Counted from the first letter of the stretch, positions 1 through 10,633 are shown. The stretch: DNA of 64,000 nt from Rhizobacter sp. SG703 (GCF_012275445.1 NZ_JAAZQK010000007.1:1-64000), one strand, 5' to 3'. Notes: generated by a model not told the origin, from the letters alone. Made by a program: numbers and translations.

Positions 1-407
1 CGCCGTCTTGCTTTGCTGTTCGATCTGTCTCGTTCAGCGCAGCCTTAGACTGTAGCACCTTTTTGCTCGACTTCAACAACTTGTTTTGATTTTTTTCCGC
101 TCGCCGCTTTCGCCGCCCGCCGAAACCCAATCTGTTGTCTTGGTCGCTTCGTTGATTTGTCATCAGCGAAGCCCACGATTATGCACAGACCCTTTTGAAT
201 CGTCAACACCATCAACCCTCTGATTTAGTCGGGATTCTCTGAAATGCCGCGACACACCGAGAGCCCCTCGATTCCGCATCCGGGGCTTCGCAGGCGGCGA
301 GCCATCGGCGAGAATCCGCGCCCTGCCCCCGTTGGGAGGCGCGTCCGGCCGTCTGGTGGCAAACAGCGGTCGGCGTCGACAGAGCCAACATACAAGAGAA
401 GACCCCG
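1..407. other. non-coding left edge, relatively A/T-rich
   Basis: No convincing gene lies in these 407 bases. Base composition is visibly less G+C-rich than the rest of the window, with T and A runs around 61-105. The minus strand carries a strong promoter-like sequence at 49-76 that reads off the left edge (separate entry). The remainder up to 407 is the leader of the small gene that follows; I see no other site in it. Confidence 0.6.
49..100 (-). promoter_or_regulatory. strong sigma-70 promoter with UP element, reading off the left edge (rRNA/stable-RNA type)
   Basis: On the minus strand there is a -35 TTGAAG (76-71), a 16-bp spacer and a -10 TACAGT (54-49). An A/T-rich tract lies immediately upstream (about 77-100: AAAAAAATCAAAACAAG), as in the UP elements of rRNA promoters. 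Transcription would run leftwards out of the window. That the target is an rRNA operon is inference from the architecture; no rRNA sequence is visible here. Confidence 0.55.
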
Positions 408-656
408 ATGTACGACACGACCTACGTCAACAACCCCTTCGAATCGACCATTGACCCCGGTACCGTCCTGCAACGCGTTGAACAGTCGGCTGGCATCGCC
501 CAGCTGCAACGCCGCGTGTTCGCGCGTGCCGACAAGCTCCGCGGCGTCGCCGCCGACCTGATGGAGCACGACGCCAAGATCGAGGCCCTGTTTGCCAACG
601 GCCCCCGCGCCAGCACCGCTGCCAAGAAGACTACGAAGACGAAGGCCGAAGCCTGA
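408..656 (+). CDS. small hypothetical protein, 82 aa
   Basis: Not recognised as a known family. The predicted protein is soluble and mostly helical, with no signal peptide or membrane segment. An acidic and hydrophobic N-terminal half leads into a Lys/Thr/Ala-rich tail (AAKKTTKTKAEA), which suggests a nucleic-acid-associated or unstructured C-terminus. The ATG is preceded by a purine-rich AGAGAAG about 6 bases upstream. A hairpin (680-697) follows the stop, consistent with a monocistronic unit. The gene sits between the leftward stable-RNA-type promoter and the LytS/LytTR pair; neither neighbour indicates a function. Confidence 0.6.
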   Translation: MYDTTYVNNPFESTIDPGTVLQRVEQSAGIAQLQRRVFARADKLRGVAADLMEHDAKIEALFANGPRASTAAKKTTKTKAEA

Positions 657-679
657 TCCGTCTCACCCCCGCACGGGCC

Positions 680-697
680 CGGTTCACCCTCGAACCG
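680..697 (+). terminator. hairpin after the 82-aa gene
   Basis: CGGTTC (680-685) pairs with GAACCG (692-697) across a 6-base loop, 23 bases after the stop codon. There is no T-run, so it is only terminator-like. Confidence 0.35.
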
Positions 698-734
698 TGG
701 CGCCCGGCGGACCCCAGGGCAACAATGCGGGAGC

Positions 735-1844
735 ATGACGGCCCTCTCCTCTTTCTCCACCCCTGCTAGAGATCCCGACGACGCGCCAGCGATGCCGCGT
801 CTCGCCTTCGGCATCGCCTGGGGGCTGTTCTGGGCGCTGATGCTGACCATCGGCGTGCAGGACCACCTGCGCCAGGGCGGCACCGCCGTCTGGAAGCCGC
901 TGCTCTGGGAAGGCAGCTCGATGCTGGTGTCCAGCCTGATCGTCTGGCTGCAATGGCGCCGCGCCGGGCGTCTCGATGCGCTGCTGAACCGCCCGTGGCG
1001 CTGGTTCGCCGCCAGCCTGGCATGGCTGCCGCTCGCCGCGCCGTGCTTCATCGCCGCGGTGTTCGCGCTGCGCCATGCGGTCCATGCACTCGCCGGCGAG
1101 CCTTACATGCACGACCCGTGGCCGGTGGTGTTCCGCTACGAGACGCTGAAGTTCTCGATGTTCTACCTGCTGTTCGCCGCGATCGTGTTCGGGCTGCGCT
1201 CGCATGCGGCGCTGGCCTCGGCGCGGCTGCGGCTCGAACGCGAACGGCGGCTCGCGCAAAGCGCGCAGCTGCTGCAGCTGGCGCAGCAGATCGAGCCGCA
1301 TTTCCTGTTCAACGCGCTCAACACGATCGCCTCCACGATCCACACCGACCCGGCCCTGGCCGACACGCTGCTGATGCGCCTGGCGGCGCTGCTGCGCGCC
1401 GCGACCGACCTGGCGCGCCACCCCGAGAGCACGCTGGCCGACGAACTCACGCTGCTCGAAGCCTACGCGTCGATCATGCGCGAGCGCTTTGCCGAACGCG
1501 TCGACATCGCCTTCGACGTCGATCCCGCCACCCACCCGTGCAAAGTCCCGTCGCTGCTGCTGCAGCCGCTGCTCGAGAACGCCTTCCGCCACGGCGTCGA
1601 GCGCCGCCTGGCCCCCACCCGCATCGTCGTGCGCGCGCGCCGCGCCGATGCGCGCCTGCACCTGGAGGTCGAGGACGACGCCGGCGAGCTGCCCGCTGCG
1701 CCCGCGGGCTCCACCTGGGGCGTGGGCCTCGGCAACCTGCAGCAGCGCCTTCGGACTCACCATGGCGACGGCGCCTCGCTGACGCTGCAGCCGCGCGACG
1801 GCGGCGGCGTGCTGGCCCGCGTCGAGCTGCCATGCGTGTGCTGA
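735..1844 (+). CDS. LytS/YehU-type sensor histidine kinase
   Basis: Membrane sensor kinase of the His_kinase family, 369 aa, which would phosphorylate the LytTR regulator encoded immediately downstream. The first about 165 residues contain several hydrophobic segments (around 22-42, 55-75, 90-112 and 135-155), followed by a helical linker rich in Arg/Glu. The phospho-acceptor motif QIEPHFLFN has its His at residue 189. An N-box-like LLQPLLENAFRHG and a glycine-rich GVGLGNLQQRL complete the ATP-binding domain. There is no recognisable periplasmic sensor domain, so sensing may occur in the membrane. The 3' end overlaps the regulator start by 13 bases, which implies translational coupling. An alternative start is Met20 (792). 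Confidence 0.92.
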   Translation: MTALSSFSTPARDPDDAPAMPRLAFGIAWGLFWALMLTIGVQDHLRQGGTAVWKPLLWEGSSMLVSSLIVWLQWRRAGRLDALLNRPWRWFAASLAWLPLAAPCFIAAVFALRHAVHALAGEPYMHDPWPVVFRYETLKFSMFYLLFAAIVFGLRSHAALASARLRLERERRLAQSAQLLQLAQQIEPHFLFNALNTIASTIHTDPALADTLLMRLAALLRAATDLARHPESTLADELTLLEAYASIMRERFAERVDIAFDVDPATHPCKVPSLLLQPLLENAFRHGVERRLAPTRIVVRARRADARLHLEVEDDAGELPAAPAGSTWGVGLGNLQQRLRTHHGDGASLTLQPRDGGGVLARVELPCVC

Positions 1845-2536
1845 TCGTCGACGACGAAACGCCGGCACGCGAGCGCCTGCGCCGCCTGCTGCTCGCGTTC
1901 GCCGACGTCGAAGTGATCGGCCAGGCGCGCGACGGCGAAGAAGCGCTGGCGGCGATCGCCGCGCAGGCGCCCGATGCGCTGTTCCTCGACGTGCAGATGC
2001 CGGGCGCGAGCGGCCTCGACATTGCCGCGTCGTTGCCCGAGCCGGCCCCCGCCATCGTCTTCGTCACCGCACACGACCGCTATGCGGTGCAGGCCTTCGA
2101 CGCCGCTGCGGCCGACTACCTGCTGAAGCCGGTCGAGCCGCAACGCCTCGCGCAGGCGCTGCAACGGCTGCGCGAGCGGCTCGGCGCGGCGCGCCCGCCG
2201 CTGCAGCCGGCGCAGCTGCTGGTGGCCGACCGCGGCCGCACGCAGGTGGTCGCGGTCGCCGACATCCTGTGGCTGGAAGCCGCCGACAACTACGTCGTGC
2301 TGCACACCGCCGATCGGGCGCCGCTGCTGCGCCGCACCTTGTCGGGCCTGCTCGCCGACCTGGGCCCCGGCTTCGTGCGCACGCACCGCGGCGCAGCGGT
2401 CGCGCTGGCCCACGTGACGCAACTCGAACCGCTCGGCAAGGGCGATGCGCGCATCACGCTGCGCGGCGGGCAGGCCGCACCGTGCAGCCGCCAGTACCGC
2501 GAAGACCTGGTTGCCAGCCTGGCCGCCAGGCGCTGA
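1832..2536 (+). CDS. LytTR-family response regulator
   Basis: Cytoplasmic DNA-binding response regulator of 234 aa. The receiver domain covers about residues 1-120, with acidic residues D7/D8, phospho-acceptor Asp53 in FLDVQMPG and the conserved Lys in LLKPVEP. A C-terminal LytTR DNA-binding domain occupies about 130-234 (DILWLEAADNYVVLHT, then FVRTHRG). The gene overlaps the kinase stop, the usual arrangement for LytS/LytR or AlgZ/AlgR pairs. Regulated genes are not evident; the membrane acyltransferase starting 98 bases downstream is the nearest candidate. Confidence 0.94.
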   Translation: MRVLIVDDETPARERLRRLLLAFADVEVIGQARDGEEALAAIAAQAPDALFLDVQMPGASGLDIAASLPEPAPAIVFVTAHDRYAVQAFDAAAADYLLKPVEPQRLAQALQRLRERLGAARPPLQPAQLLVADRGRTQVVAVADILWLEAADNYVVLHTADRAPLLRRTLSGLLADLGPGFVRTHRGAAVALAHVTQLEPLGKGDARITLRGGQAAPCSRQYREDLVASLAARR

Positions 2537-2634
2537 TCCGCTTCGCCCCGCGTCCGGGGCGCTTCGTCCCGCCGCGCTGTCCGCCTGCGCCGCCTGGCCC
2601 CAGCCTTGTCGCACTCTCCCGCGAAAGGCTTGCC

Positions 2635-3837
2635 ATGACGGACACCCCGACCCCACCCGCGCACCCGTACCACCGCCAGTACCACCTCGACTGGCTGCGC
2701 ATCGCCGCCTTCGGGCTGTTGGTGCCGTACCACGTGGGCATGTACTACGTGAGCTGGGACTGGCACGTCAAGAGCTCGCAGTGGCACACCGCGCTCGAGC
2801 CGTGGATGATGCTCAGCTCGCCCTGGCGCATGGACCTGCTGTTCATCGTCTCCGGCGCCGCCACCGCGCTGATGCTGGGCAGCGGCCGCCCGCCCTCGTT
2901 CGCCTGGCTGCGCCAGCGCAGCGCCCGCCTGCTGCTGCCCCTGCTGCTCGGCATGCTGGTGATCGTGCCGCCGCAGTCCTGGCTGGAAGTGCAGCGCCGC
3001 TACGGCTACGCCGGCAGCTACCTCGACTTCATCCCGCTCTACCTGCGCGGCGGCAGCGGCTTCTGCGATGCGGTGCACGGCTGCCTGGTGCTGCCGACCT
3101 GGAACCACCTGTGGTACCTGCCCTACCTGTTCGCCTACACGCTGCTGCTGTGGGGGGCGCTACGCTGGCGGCCGGGGCTGCTGCAAGGCATCGCGCAAGG
3201 CGGCGCCCGCGCACTGGCCGGGCCGCGCCTGCTGTGGCTGCCGCTCGCGCTGCTGTTCGGGTGGCGCCTGCTGATGGCGCGCCGCTTCCCGGCCACGCAT
3301 GCGCTGCTCGACGACTGGTTCCTGCACGGCCAGTACCTGGCGATATTCGCGTTCGGTGCCGCCTTGGCGCACGCCGGCAGCCTGTCGCAGGACGCGCAGC
3401 GCTGGCGCTGGTGGGCCCTGCTGTCGGCCGTGACCGGCTGGCTCGCGCTGCAAGGGCTGCTGATGTCGGGGGCCGGGTGGCCGTGGCTGCGCGGGCTCGC
3501 GTTCTCGGTGCTGCAGTGGGGCGCGCTGGTCGCCGCGATCGGCTTCGCCCGCCGGCACTGGAACGTCGACCATCCATGGCGCAAGACCCTCGCCGAAGCG
3601 GTGTTTCCGCTCTACCTGCTGCACCAGACGCTGATCATCCTGCTGGCGCACGCACTGCGGCCGTGGGCGCTGCCGTTCGAGGCCGAGGCGCCGCTGCTGG
3701 TCGCCGCGACCTTCGCGCTCGGCTGGCTCGGCTACCGCCTCGCGCTGCGCAGCGGGCCGCTGCGGATCGGGTTCGGGCTCAAGCCGGCAGCAGCAGTTCG
3801 CGACGCTCGCCAAACTGGCGCCACCCGCCGCGCGTGA
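2635..3837 (+). CDS. acyltransferase 3 family integral membrane protein
   Basis: A 400-aa polytopic membrane protein of the acyltransferase-3 (OafA/YrhL-like) family, whose members O-acylate surface polysaccharides, lipids or exported metabolites at the inner membrane. About ten hydrophobic helices are visible. The N-terminal YHLDWLRIAAFGLLVPYHVG carries the family's hallmark start and conserved His, and WRMDLLFIVSGAATAL follows. The ATG at 2635 was chosen over upstream codons in frame because the Met-Thr-Asp start gives the family-typical length. It lies 98 bases after the LytTR regulator on the same strand and may be its target. The last 59 bases overlap the 3' end of the oppositely oriented GNAT gene. 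The substrate cannot be read from the sequence. Confidence 0.88.
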   Translation: MTDTPTPPAHPYHRQYHLDWLRIAAFGLLVPYHVGMYYVSWDWHVKSSQWHTALEPWMMLSSPWRMDLLFIVSGAATALMLGSGRPPSFAWLRQRSARLLLPLLLGMLVIVPPQSWLEVQRRYGYAGSYLDFIPLYLRGGSGFCDAVHGCLVLPTWNHLWYLPYLFAYTLLLWGALRWRPGLLQGIAQGGARALAGPRLLWLPLALLFGWRLLMARRFPATHALLDDWFLHGQYLAIFAFGAALAHAGSLSQDAQRWRWWALLSAVTGWLALQGLLMSGAGWPWLRGLAFSVLQWGALVAAIGFARRHWNVDHPWRKTLAEAVFPLYLLHQTLIILLAHALRPWALPFEAEAPLLVAATFALGWLGYRLALRSGPLRIGFGLKPAAAVRDARQTGATRRA

Positions 3838-4707
3838 AGGCCCGGGCCATGCCGGTGTTCGCGCGGTCGGTGTCCGCGACCAGTCGCGGCAGGCCGGCAT
3901 CGCGCAGCAGGGCCGTCGCGACGGCCAGCAGCACATCGACATGGCCGCGCCCCCGGTGGGCCGGCAGCACGCCGATGTAGCCGATGCTGCCGAAGTCAGC
4001 GCCCGCCACCGGCAACACCAGGCCGACGGCGGTGCCCTGCGCGTCAAACGCGATCTGCCACCAGCCCGGGTCCACGCGCATGCTGCGCAGGTCGGCGATC
4101 AGCTCGGCTGCATGGGCCTGCGCACCGCGCGCCGCGACGGCCTCGATGTCGATCTGGTCGCGCGAGGCCATCGCCACCGCGGCCACCATCTGCTGCAGCA
4201 ACGCCTCGTCATCGGCGGTCGCCGCGCGCAGGCGCAGCGCGCCGGTGTCGACCGCGCCCGCCGGCACCGGCGCGGTCTCGAAGCGAAGCGTGTCGCGCTG
4301 GGTCCGAAACCCCATGCCGGCCAGCCAGGCCAGGCGCGCGTCGCCGTGCGTCTGCCATTGCGGCGCGCGCGGCGGGTGGTCGTGGCAATGGCCCACGGTC
4401 GTCAGCCCCGTGGGGATCATCGCCTGCCGCGCGGCCTCCAGCAGCGCCCGTCCGATGGCATCGGCATCGCCGTCCCATGGCAGGTTCAGCAGCACGATGT
4501 CGAGCGGCCGGCCGACCCGGGGCAAGGCCCAGAACGCGACACGCCCGCAGGGCCGGCCGTCGCGCCATGCGACGAAGCACCACTCGGGGCGCGAGGACCC
4601 CGATGCGAACAGCCCTTCGAGGTAGCGCGCGGTGTCGTCGACGTGTTCATCCGCGGTCTCCACTGCCGCGAACTGCCGCACGCCGTCCGCGAGCCGGATC
4701 TCGATCG

Positions 4708-4711
<4 letters not shown>
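3779..4711 (-). CDS. GNAT family N-acetyltransferase, tandem GNAT architecture
   Basis: A 310-aa cytoplasmic protein. The C-terminal half (about 150-310) is a clear GNAT fold: IGYIGVLPAHRGRGHVDVLL contains the acetyl-CoA-binding R/HxGxG motif and is followed by the usual NTGMARAFTRGGW signature. The N-terminal half also resembles a GNAT domain but has no obvious CoA-binding loop, so it may be degenerate. Its start codon shares ATGA with the stop of the upstream amidohydrolase gene, so the two are translationally coupled as the distal part of the SNF2-amidohydrolase-GNAT operon. The acceptor substrate is unknown; a polyamine, small amine or protein lysine would each fit the deacetylase partner. 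The 3' end overlaps the convergent acyltransferase gene. Confidence 0.88.
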
Positions 4712-5763
<1,052 letters not shown>

Positions 5764-8700
5764 TCAGCCACCCTCCTTCGGCGCGCCATCGGACAGCGGC
5801 TTGAACAGGTCGTCGAAGTCTTCCGCATTCAACGCCGCATCGCTCGCCACGCCCTTCAGCAGCAGGTCCGCGAGCCCGGCCTTGCGGGCCTGCAGCTCGA
5901 TCATCTTGTCTTCGACCGTGCCGCTGGCCAGCAGCTTGTAGACGAACACCGGCTTGTCCTGGCCGATGCGGTACGCGCGGTCGATCGCCTGCTGCTCGAC
6001 CGCCGGGTTCCACCACGGGTCGTACAGGATCACGGTGTCGGCCGCGGTCAGGTTGAGCCCGACGCCGCCGGCCTTCAGGCTGATCAGGAACAGCGGCACC
6101 TCGCCCTGCTGGAACTGCTCGACCAGCCCGGCGCGGTCGTCGGTCTCGCCGGTCAGGATCAGGTAGGGCAGCTTCAGCCGCGCCAGCTCGGTCTCGATCA
6201 GCGCCAGCATCTCGGTGAACTGCGAGAACAGCAGCACGCGCCGGCCGTCTTCGACCAGCGTGGGCAGCAGGTCGAGCAGCAGCTCCAGCTTGGCCGACGG
6301 CGCGGCCTTGCCGGCAGCCGCCTGGGCCTCGCGCGCATCGCCCTTCAGCAGCCGCGGGTCGCAGCACACCTGGCGCAGCTTCAGCAGCGCGTCCAGCACC
6401 ATGATCTGGCTGCGCGCCAAGCCCTGCTTCTCGATCGCATCGCGCAGCTTCTCGTCCATCGTCGCGCGAACCGTCTCGTACAGGTCGGCTTGCGCACCGG
6501 ACAACTCGACGCGCAGCAGCGTCTCGGTCTTCGCCGGCAGCTCCTGTGCCACCTGCTGCTTGGTGCGGCGCAGGATGAACGGCCGCACGCGCCGCGCGAG
6601 ATGCTGGGCCTGCAGCTGGTCCTGGCGCTTCTCGATCGGCTGGCGGTAGCGCTCGCGGAACTGCAGCTCGCTGCCGAGCAGCCCCGGGCAGACGAAATCC
6701 ATCAGGCTCCACAGCTCGCCCAGGTGGTTCTCCAGCGGCGTGCCGCTCAGGCACAGCCGGTGCTGCGCGCGCAGCCCCTTCAGCGCGAGCGCGGCCTGGC
6801 TGCGGCTGTTCTTGATGCGCTGCGCCTCGTCGAGCACGACGTAGTGCCAGTCCTGCGCGGCCAGCACGTCGATGTCGCGCACGGCCAGCGGGTAGCTGGT
6901 GATCACCAACTGCGCCTGGCCGAGGCGTTCGAAGTGCTGCATGCGGCGGGCACCGTGCAGCACCAGCGTCTTCAACTGCGGTGTGAAGCGCTGGGCCTCG
7001 GTGTGCCAGTTGTCGACCAGGCTGGTCGGCACGACGACGAGCGACGGCTTGTCGAGCCGGCCGGCATCGAGCTCGCCCTGCAGCAACGCGAGCGTCTGCA
7101 GCGTCTTGCCGAGGCCCATGTCGTCGGCCAGCACGCCGCCGAGCCGCGCCCGGCGCAGGAAGTCCATCCACGCCAGGCCGTCGAGCTGGTAGTGGCGCAG
7201 CGTCGCATGCACGTTCGGGGACGGCTCGACCGGCGGCAGCCCGTTGCCGTTGCCCAGCCCGCGCAGCTCGCGGATCAGCGCATCCAGGCTCGGCGGCGCC
7301 ACCACGCGCGCGCCGGTGGTCAGCGCATCCAGCGTGCCGAGGTCGAAGCGCGACAGCTGCAAGCTCGCGTCGGCGGCCTTCATCGTCGGCTTCTCGAACA
7401 CGCCGCGCAGCCAGTCGAGCAGCGGCGCGATGCGCTGCACCGGCACGCGCAGCAGCCGCTGCCGCGCCGGGGCGCCGAGCGGCAGCGGCGCCGACGGCGG
7501 CGTCTCGCCCGGCCACGGCACCAGCACCTCGCCGGTGCCGGCGCGCAGCGCGCTGTCGACCTTGAGCCAGCCGCTCTGCACCAGGCCGACCAGCAGCGGC
7601 ACCAGGTTCACCGGCTGGCCTTCGACCGTCAGCTTCAGGCCGAGGCGGAACCACTCGCTGCCCGGGTCCTGCTGCAGGTCGACGGTCCAGTCGTCGGCCT
7701 CGTGCAGCTCGAACGGGAAATCGTCGTCGATCTCGACCAGCCAGCCCTGCTCCTTCAGGCGTGGCACCTCCTGCGTCAGCAGCTGCGGCCACTGGTCGCG
7801 CTGCTGCGGCACGAAGATCATCGGCTGCCCTTCGAGCGCCACGCCATACCCGGCGCTGACGATGCGGCCGCTGCCGAAGCTCGACTGCCGCTGCATCGCC
7901 GCGCCTGCCGCCAGGCTCCACGGCCGCAGGCGCAGCGGGTCGACCATCGTGCGCACTGCCGCGGACTCGGCGTCGGCATCGCGGTCGAAGCGCGTCAGCT
8001 GCGCGGTGGTGGCACCGCTGACGCGGGTCGCGTCGAGGAAGGTCGTCTCGGCATGCCCGGCCGGCAGGTGGTAGTCCACCGGCGGCATGCCCGGCACCCG
8101 GTAGCGCAGCAGCAGCTGCACCGAAGCCTGGCGCGGCGCGTGGTCGCTGACCAGCGGGCGGCTCGCGCGGGTGCCGAAGCGCTGGTGCAGCATCGCCTCG
8201 GAGGCAGCGTCGACACAGGTGCCCAGCCGCAGCACCGGCACCAGCGCCAGCGTGCCGAGGTTGCGCAGCGCGCGCGCCTGCTCGTCGGGCACCGGCAGCT
8301 GCACCCCGCGCTGCACCGCGATGCCTTGCAGCCGCTCGGTGAAGCTCGACAGCAGCTCGGCTGGCACCGGCGGCATGCGCGCCAGCCAGTCGATCACCGG
8401 CGCATCGGGCGACACGCCTTGCAGCGCGGCCGGCCGCAGCGTCAGCCCGCCGAGGTCGATCGCCTGCGGCTCGGGCAGCATCACGATGACCACAGGCTCG
8501 TCGCCGGGACCGCGCCACTGCGTGTGCCAGTCGCCCATCTCGTCGGCGAACCAGTGCAGCGAGACCGGCAACGGCTCGTCGATGCGCCGCGCGACCGCGC
8601 CGGGCGGATGCGGCAGCTCGCCGAGCAGCGGCGGCACGATCCAGGCGCGCCCGCTGCGCAGGATCAGCTCGACCACCGCCAGCGCGTCGCGGCCGCGCAT

Positions 8701-9405
8701 CGGCAGCGACCCGGTATTGACGTTCGGCCCGAGCAGCGGCAGCAGCGCGGCGAGGATCTCCAGGTCGGCCGGCACCAGGTAGGCGGGCCGGTTGCGCAGC
8801 ATGTCGATCACGCTCGGCGAATGCGGCCGGTGCGAGCCGAGCTCGCCGGTGCGGCGCAGGCTGCCGAGGTGCAGCGTCAGCACCAGCGTGCCGCCGCGCG
8901 CATTCAGCACGTACATCAGCGTGCGCTGCGGCGCGCTGGCGGTGCTCGGTGGCGGCACCGGCCGGCCGGCGATGTCGGCCAGCTCGGCCAGCCACAGGCG
9001 CACCGGGCGCGGCCAGTCGTCGGCCGTCGGCACCGGCGCGGCGCGCGCCGCCGGGGTCGGAATCGGGTCGAGCCGGTGCGGCGGCGCGAGGTCGGGGTTC
9101 TTGCGGCGGCGCAGCTCCAGCGCCTCGAAGGCCATCAGCGCGGCCGCCACGTGCTTGCAGTTCAGCCCGACCGGGCACGAGCAGACGCCGCGCACCTGCA
9201 GGCCGAGGCGCCGGTCGATCGGCAACTCGATGCGCTGCTCGTACACGTGGGCGCCGCTGCCGCGCATCCGCGTGAGCAGCGCCTGGCCGTCGATCTGCAT
9301 CGCCAGCAGCGCCTGCTCGGGTTGGAGCGCCATCGCCCGCGTCAGCGTCACGCGGTCGAACTGCTGGCCGAAATCGAACTCGGGGGGAATGAAAAATTCG
9401 GTCAT
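5764..9405 (-). CDS. SWIM zinc-finger SNF2-family DEAD/DEAH helicase-like ATPase
   Basis: A 1213-aa protein of the bacterial SNF2/HepA-like group, with an N-terminal SWIM zinc finger, a long variable middle and a C-terminal double RecA-like motor. The SWIM motif is C75-x-C77-x5-C83-x-H85. Walker A is DDMGLGKTLQT (Lys767), the DEAQ box starts at residue 859, and LSGTPLEN, LLFSQFTEML and the late motif AIDRAYRIGQ complete the SNF2 set. Such proteins translocate on double-stranded DNA and may displace bound proteins or RNA polymerase. It is first in the operon, with the amidohydrolase start directly abutting its stop. It diverges from the AttH-like gene with a 57-base gap that should hold both promoters. 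Confidence 0.94.
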   Translation of the reverse strand: MTEFFIPPEFDFGQQFDRVTLTRAMALQPEQALLAMQIDGQALLTRMRGSGAHVYEQRIELPIDRRLGLQVRGVCSCPVGLNCKHVAAALMAFEALELRRRKNPDLAPPHRLDPIPTPAARAAPVPTADDWPRPVRLWLAELADIAGRPVPPPSTASAPQRTLMYVLNARGGTLVLTLHLGSLRRTGELGSHRPHSPSVIDMLRNRPAYLVPADLEILAALLPLLGPNVNTGSLPMRGRDALAVVELILRSGRAWIVPPLLGELPHPPGAVARRIDEPLPVSLHWFADEMGDWHTQWRGPGDEPVVIVMLPEPQAIDLGGLTLRPAALQGVSPDAPVIDWLARMPPVPAELLSSFTERLQGIAVQRGVQLPVPDEQARALRNLGTLALVPVLRLGTCVDAASEAMLHQRFGTRASRPLVSDHAPRQASVQLLLRYRVPGMPPVDYHLPAGHAETTFLDATRVSGATTAQLTRFDRDADAESAAVRTMVDPLRLRPWSLAAGAAMQRQSSFGSGRIVSAGYGVALEGQPMIFVPQQRDQWPQLLTQEVPRLKEQGWLVEIDDDFPFELHEADDWTVDLQQDPGSEWFRLGLKLTVEGQPVNLVPLLVGLVQSGWLKVDSALRAGTGEVLVPWPGETPPSAPLPLGAPARQRLLRVPVQRIAPLLDWLRGVFEKPTMKAADASLQLSRFDLGTLDALTTGARVVAPPSLDALIRELRGLGNGNGLPPVEPSPNVHATLRHYQLDGLAWMDFLRRARLGGVLADDMGLGKTLQTLALLQGELDAGRLDKPSLVVVPTSLVDNWHTEAQRFTPQLKTLVLHGARRMQHFERLGQAQLVITSYPLAVRDIDVLAAQDWHYVVLDEAQRIKNSRSQAALALKGLRAQHRLCLSGTPLENHLGELWSLMDFVCPGLLGSELQFRERYRQPIEKRQDQLQAQHLARRVRPFILRRTKQQVAQELPAKTETLLRVELSGAQADLYETVRATMDEKLRDAIEKQGLARSQIMVLDALLKLRQVCCDPRLLKGDAREAQAAAGKAAPSAKLELLLDLLPTLVEDGRRVLLFSQFTEMLALIETELARLKLPYLILTGETDDRAGLVEQFQQGEVPLFLISLKAGGVGLNLTAADTVILYDPWWNPAVEQQAIDRAYRIGQDKPVFVYKLLASGTVEDKMIELQARKAGLADLLLKGVASDAALNAEDFDDLFKPLSDGAPKEGG

Positions 9406-9462
9406 GGGCTGCGGGACATTGTCGTTCAGCCGGCGGGCTCAACCATGCGATGCTCGCGCCCC

Positions 9463-10599
9463 ATGCAAAGACGCGAATTCATCGCCATGGCCGGGGCCGC
9501 GGTGTCGCCGCTGGGGTCGCCCGAGACGGCCTTCGCCGCCCCGGCCGACACCAGCGTGCGCCCGCGTCCGCTGGTCTTCCCGGCCGACTTCGGCGCCCAC
9601 CCGGCGACGCGCACCGAATGGTGGTATGCCACCGGCTGGCTGCAGGCGCAGGACGCGGCCTCCGCCGGGAATGCGACGGCGCAAGGCGCGGCGCCCGCGC
9701 TGTACGGCTTCCAGGTCACCTTCTTCCGCTCGGCCACCGGCCTGCCGGCATCGCCGAGCCGCTTCGCTGCGCAGCAACTGGTGTTCGCGCACGCGGTGGT
9801 CGGCGACGTGGCGGGCCGCCGCCAGCGGCACGACCAGCGCATCGCGCGCGCCGGCTTCGGCATTGCCGACGCTGCCGAGGGCGACACCGGTGTTCTGCTG
9901 CGCGACTGGTCGCTGCGCCGCGCGGGCGCCGCCGACGCGAGCCGCTACACGACGCGCGTGGCCAGCGAGCGCGGCGGCTTCGCGTTCGAGCTGGCGTTCG
10001 CCGCCACGCAGCCGGTGCTGCTGCAGGGCGAAGCCGGCTTTTCGCGCAAGGGCCCGAAGCCGTTCCAGGCGAGCCACTACTACAGCGAGCCGCAGCTGCG
10101 CGCCAGCGGCACGCTGACGCTCGACGGCAAACCGCTCGCGGTGCAGGGCCGGGCCTGGTTCGACCACGAATGGAGCGACCATGCGCTGGCCGACGACGCG
10201 GTCGGCTGGGACTGGATCGGCATCAACCTCGACGACGGCAGCGCGCTGACCGCGGTGCGGCACCGGCGCGCCGACGGCACGCAGTTCTACGCCGGCGGAA
10301 GCTTCCGCGCGGCGGGCGGGCCGGTGCGCAATTTCGGGCCGGACGAAGTGCGCTTCGTCGCCGGCCGCCGCTGGGCCAGCCCGGCCTCGCAGGCGAGCTA
10401 CCCGGTCGAGTGGGCGGTCGAGACGCCGGCCGGCCGCTACCGGGTGCGGGCCCTGTTCGACGAACAGGAACTCGACAGTCGCGGCAGCACCGGCGGCTTC
10501 TACTGGGAAGGGCTCAGCGAGGTGAGGGACGAGTCGGGCCGCCGGGTCGGACTCGGCTACCTGGAAATGACCGGCTATGCAGGGCGGTTGAGAACGTGA
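9463..10599 (+). CDS. Tat-exported AttH/CrtC-like (lipocalin-like) protein
   Basis: A 378-aa exported protein of the lipocalin-like AttH/hydroxyneurosporene-synthase (CrtC) superfamily. The N-terminus MQRREFIAMAGAAV has a twin-arginine-type motif followed by a hydrophobic stretch and an AFAA-type cleavage site near residue 26. Family hallmarks are FPADFGAHPATRTEWWYATG, then WFDHEWSD and GWDWIGINLDDGSALT. Relatives often work next to an ABC export system, but none is encoded here. It is transcribed divergently from the SNF2 operon with a very short intergenic region. Biochemical function is unknown; carotenoid hydration is possible but not supported by neighbours. Confidence 0.88.
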   Translation: MQRREFIAMAGAAVSPLGSPETAFAAPADTSVRPRPLVFPADFGAHPATRTEWWYATGWLQAQDAASAGNATAQGAAPALYGFQVTFFRSATGLPASPSRFAAQQLVFAHAVVGDVAGRRQRHDQRIARAGFGIADAAEGDTGVLLRDWSLRRAGAADASRYTTRVASERGGFAFELAFAATQPVLLQGEAGFSRKGPKPFQASHYYSEPQLRASGTLTLDGKPLAVQGRAWFDHEWSDHALADDAVGWDWIGINLDDGSALTAVRHRRADGTQFYAGGSFRAAGGPVRNFGPDEVRFVAGRRWASPASQASYPVEWAVETPAGRYRVRALFDEQELDSRGSTGGFYWEGLSEVRDESGRRVGLGYLEMTGYAGRLRT

Positions 10600-10633
10600 T
10601 GGGGCGGGCGCCGGGAATTTGTCTTTTGCCGCA

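Noticed and set aside
1-161. Minus-strand frame running off the left edge, Lys/Arg/Asn-rich
   Set aside because: It coincides with an rRNA-type promoter, has no ribosome site, and its composition is that of A/T-rich non-coding DNA.
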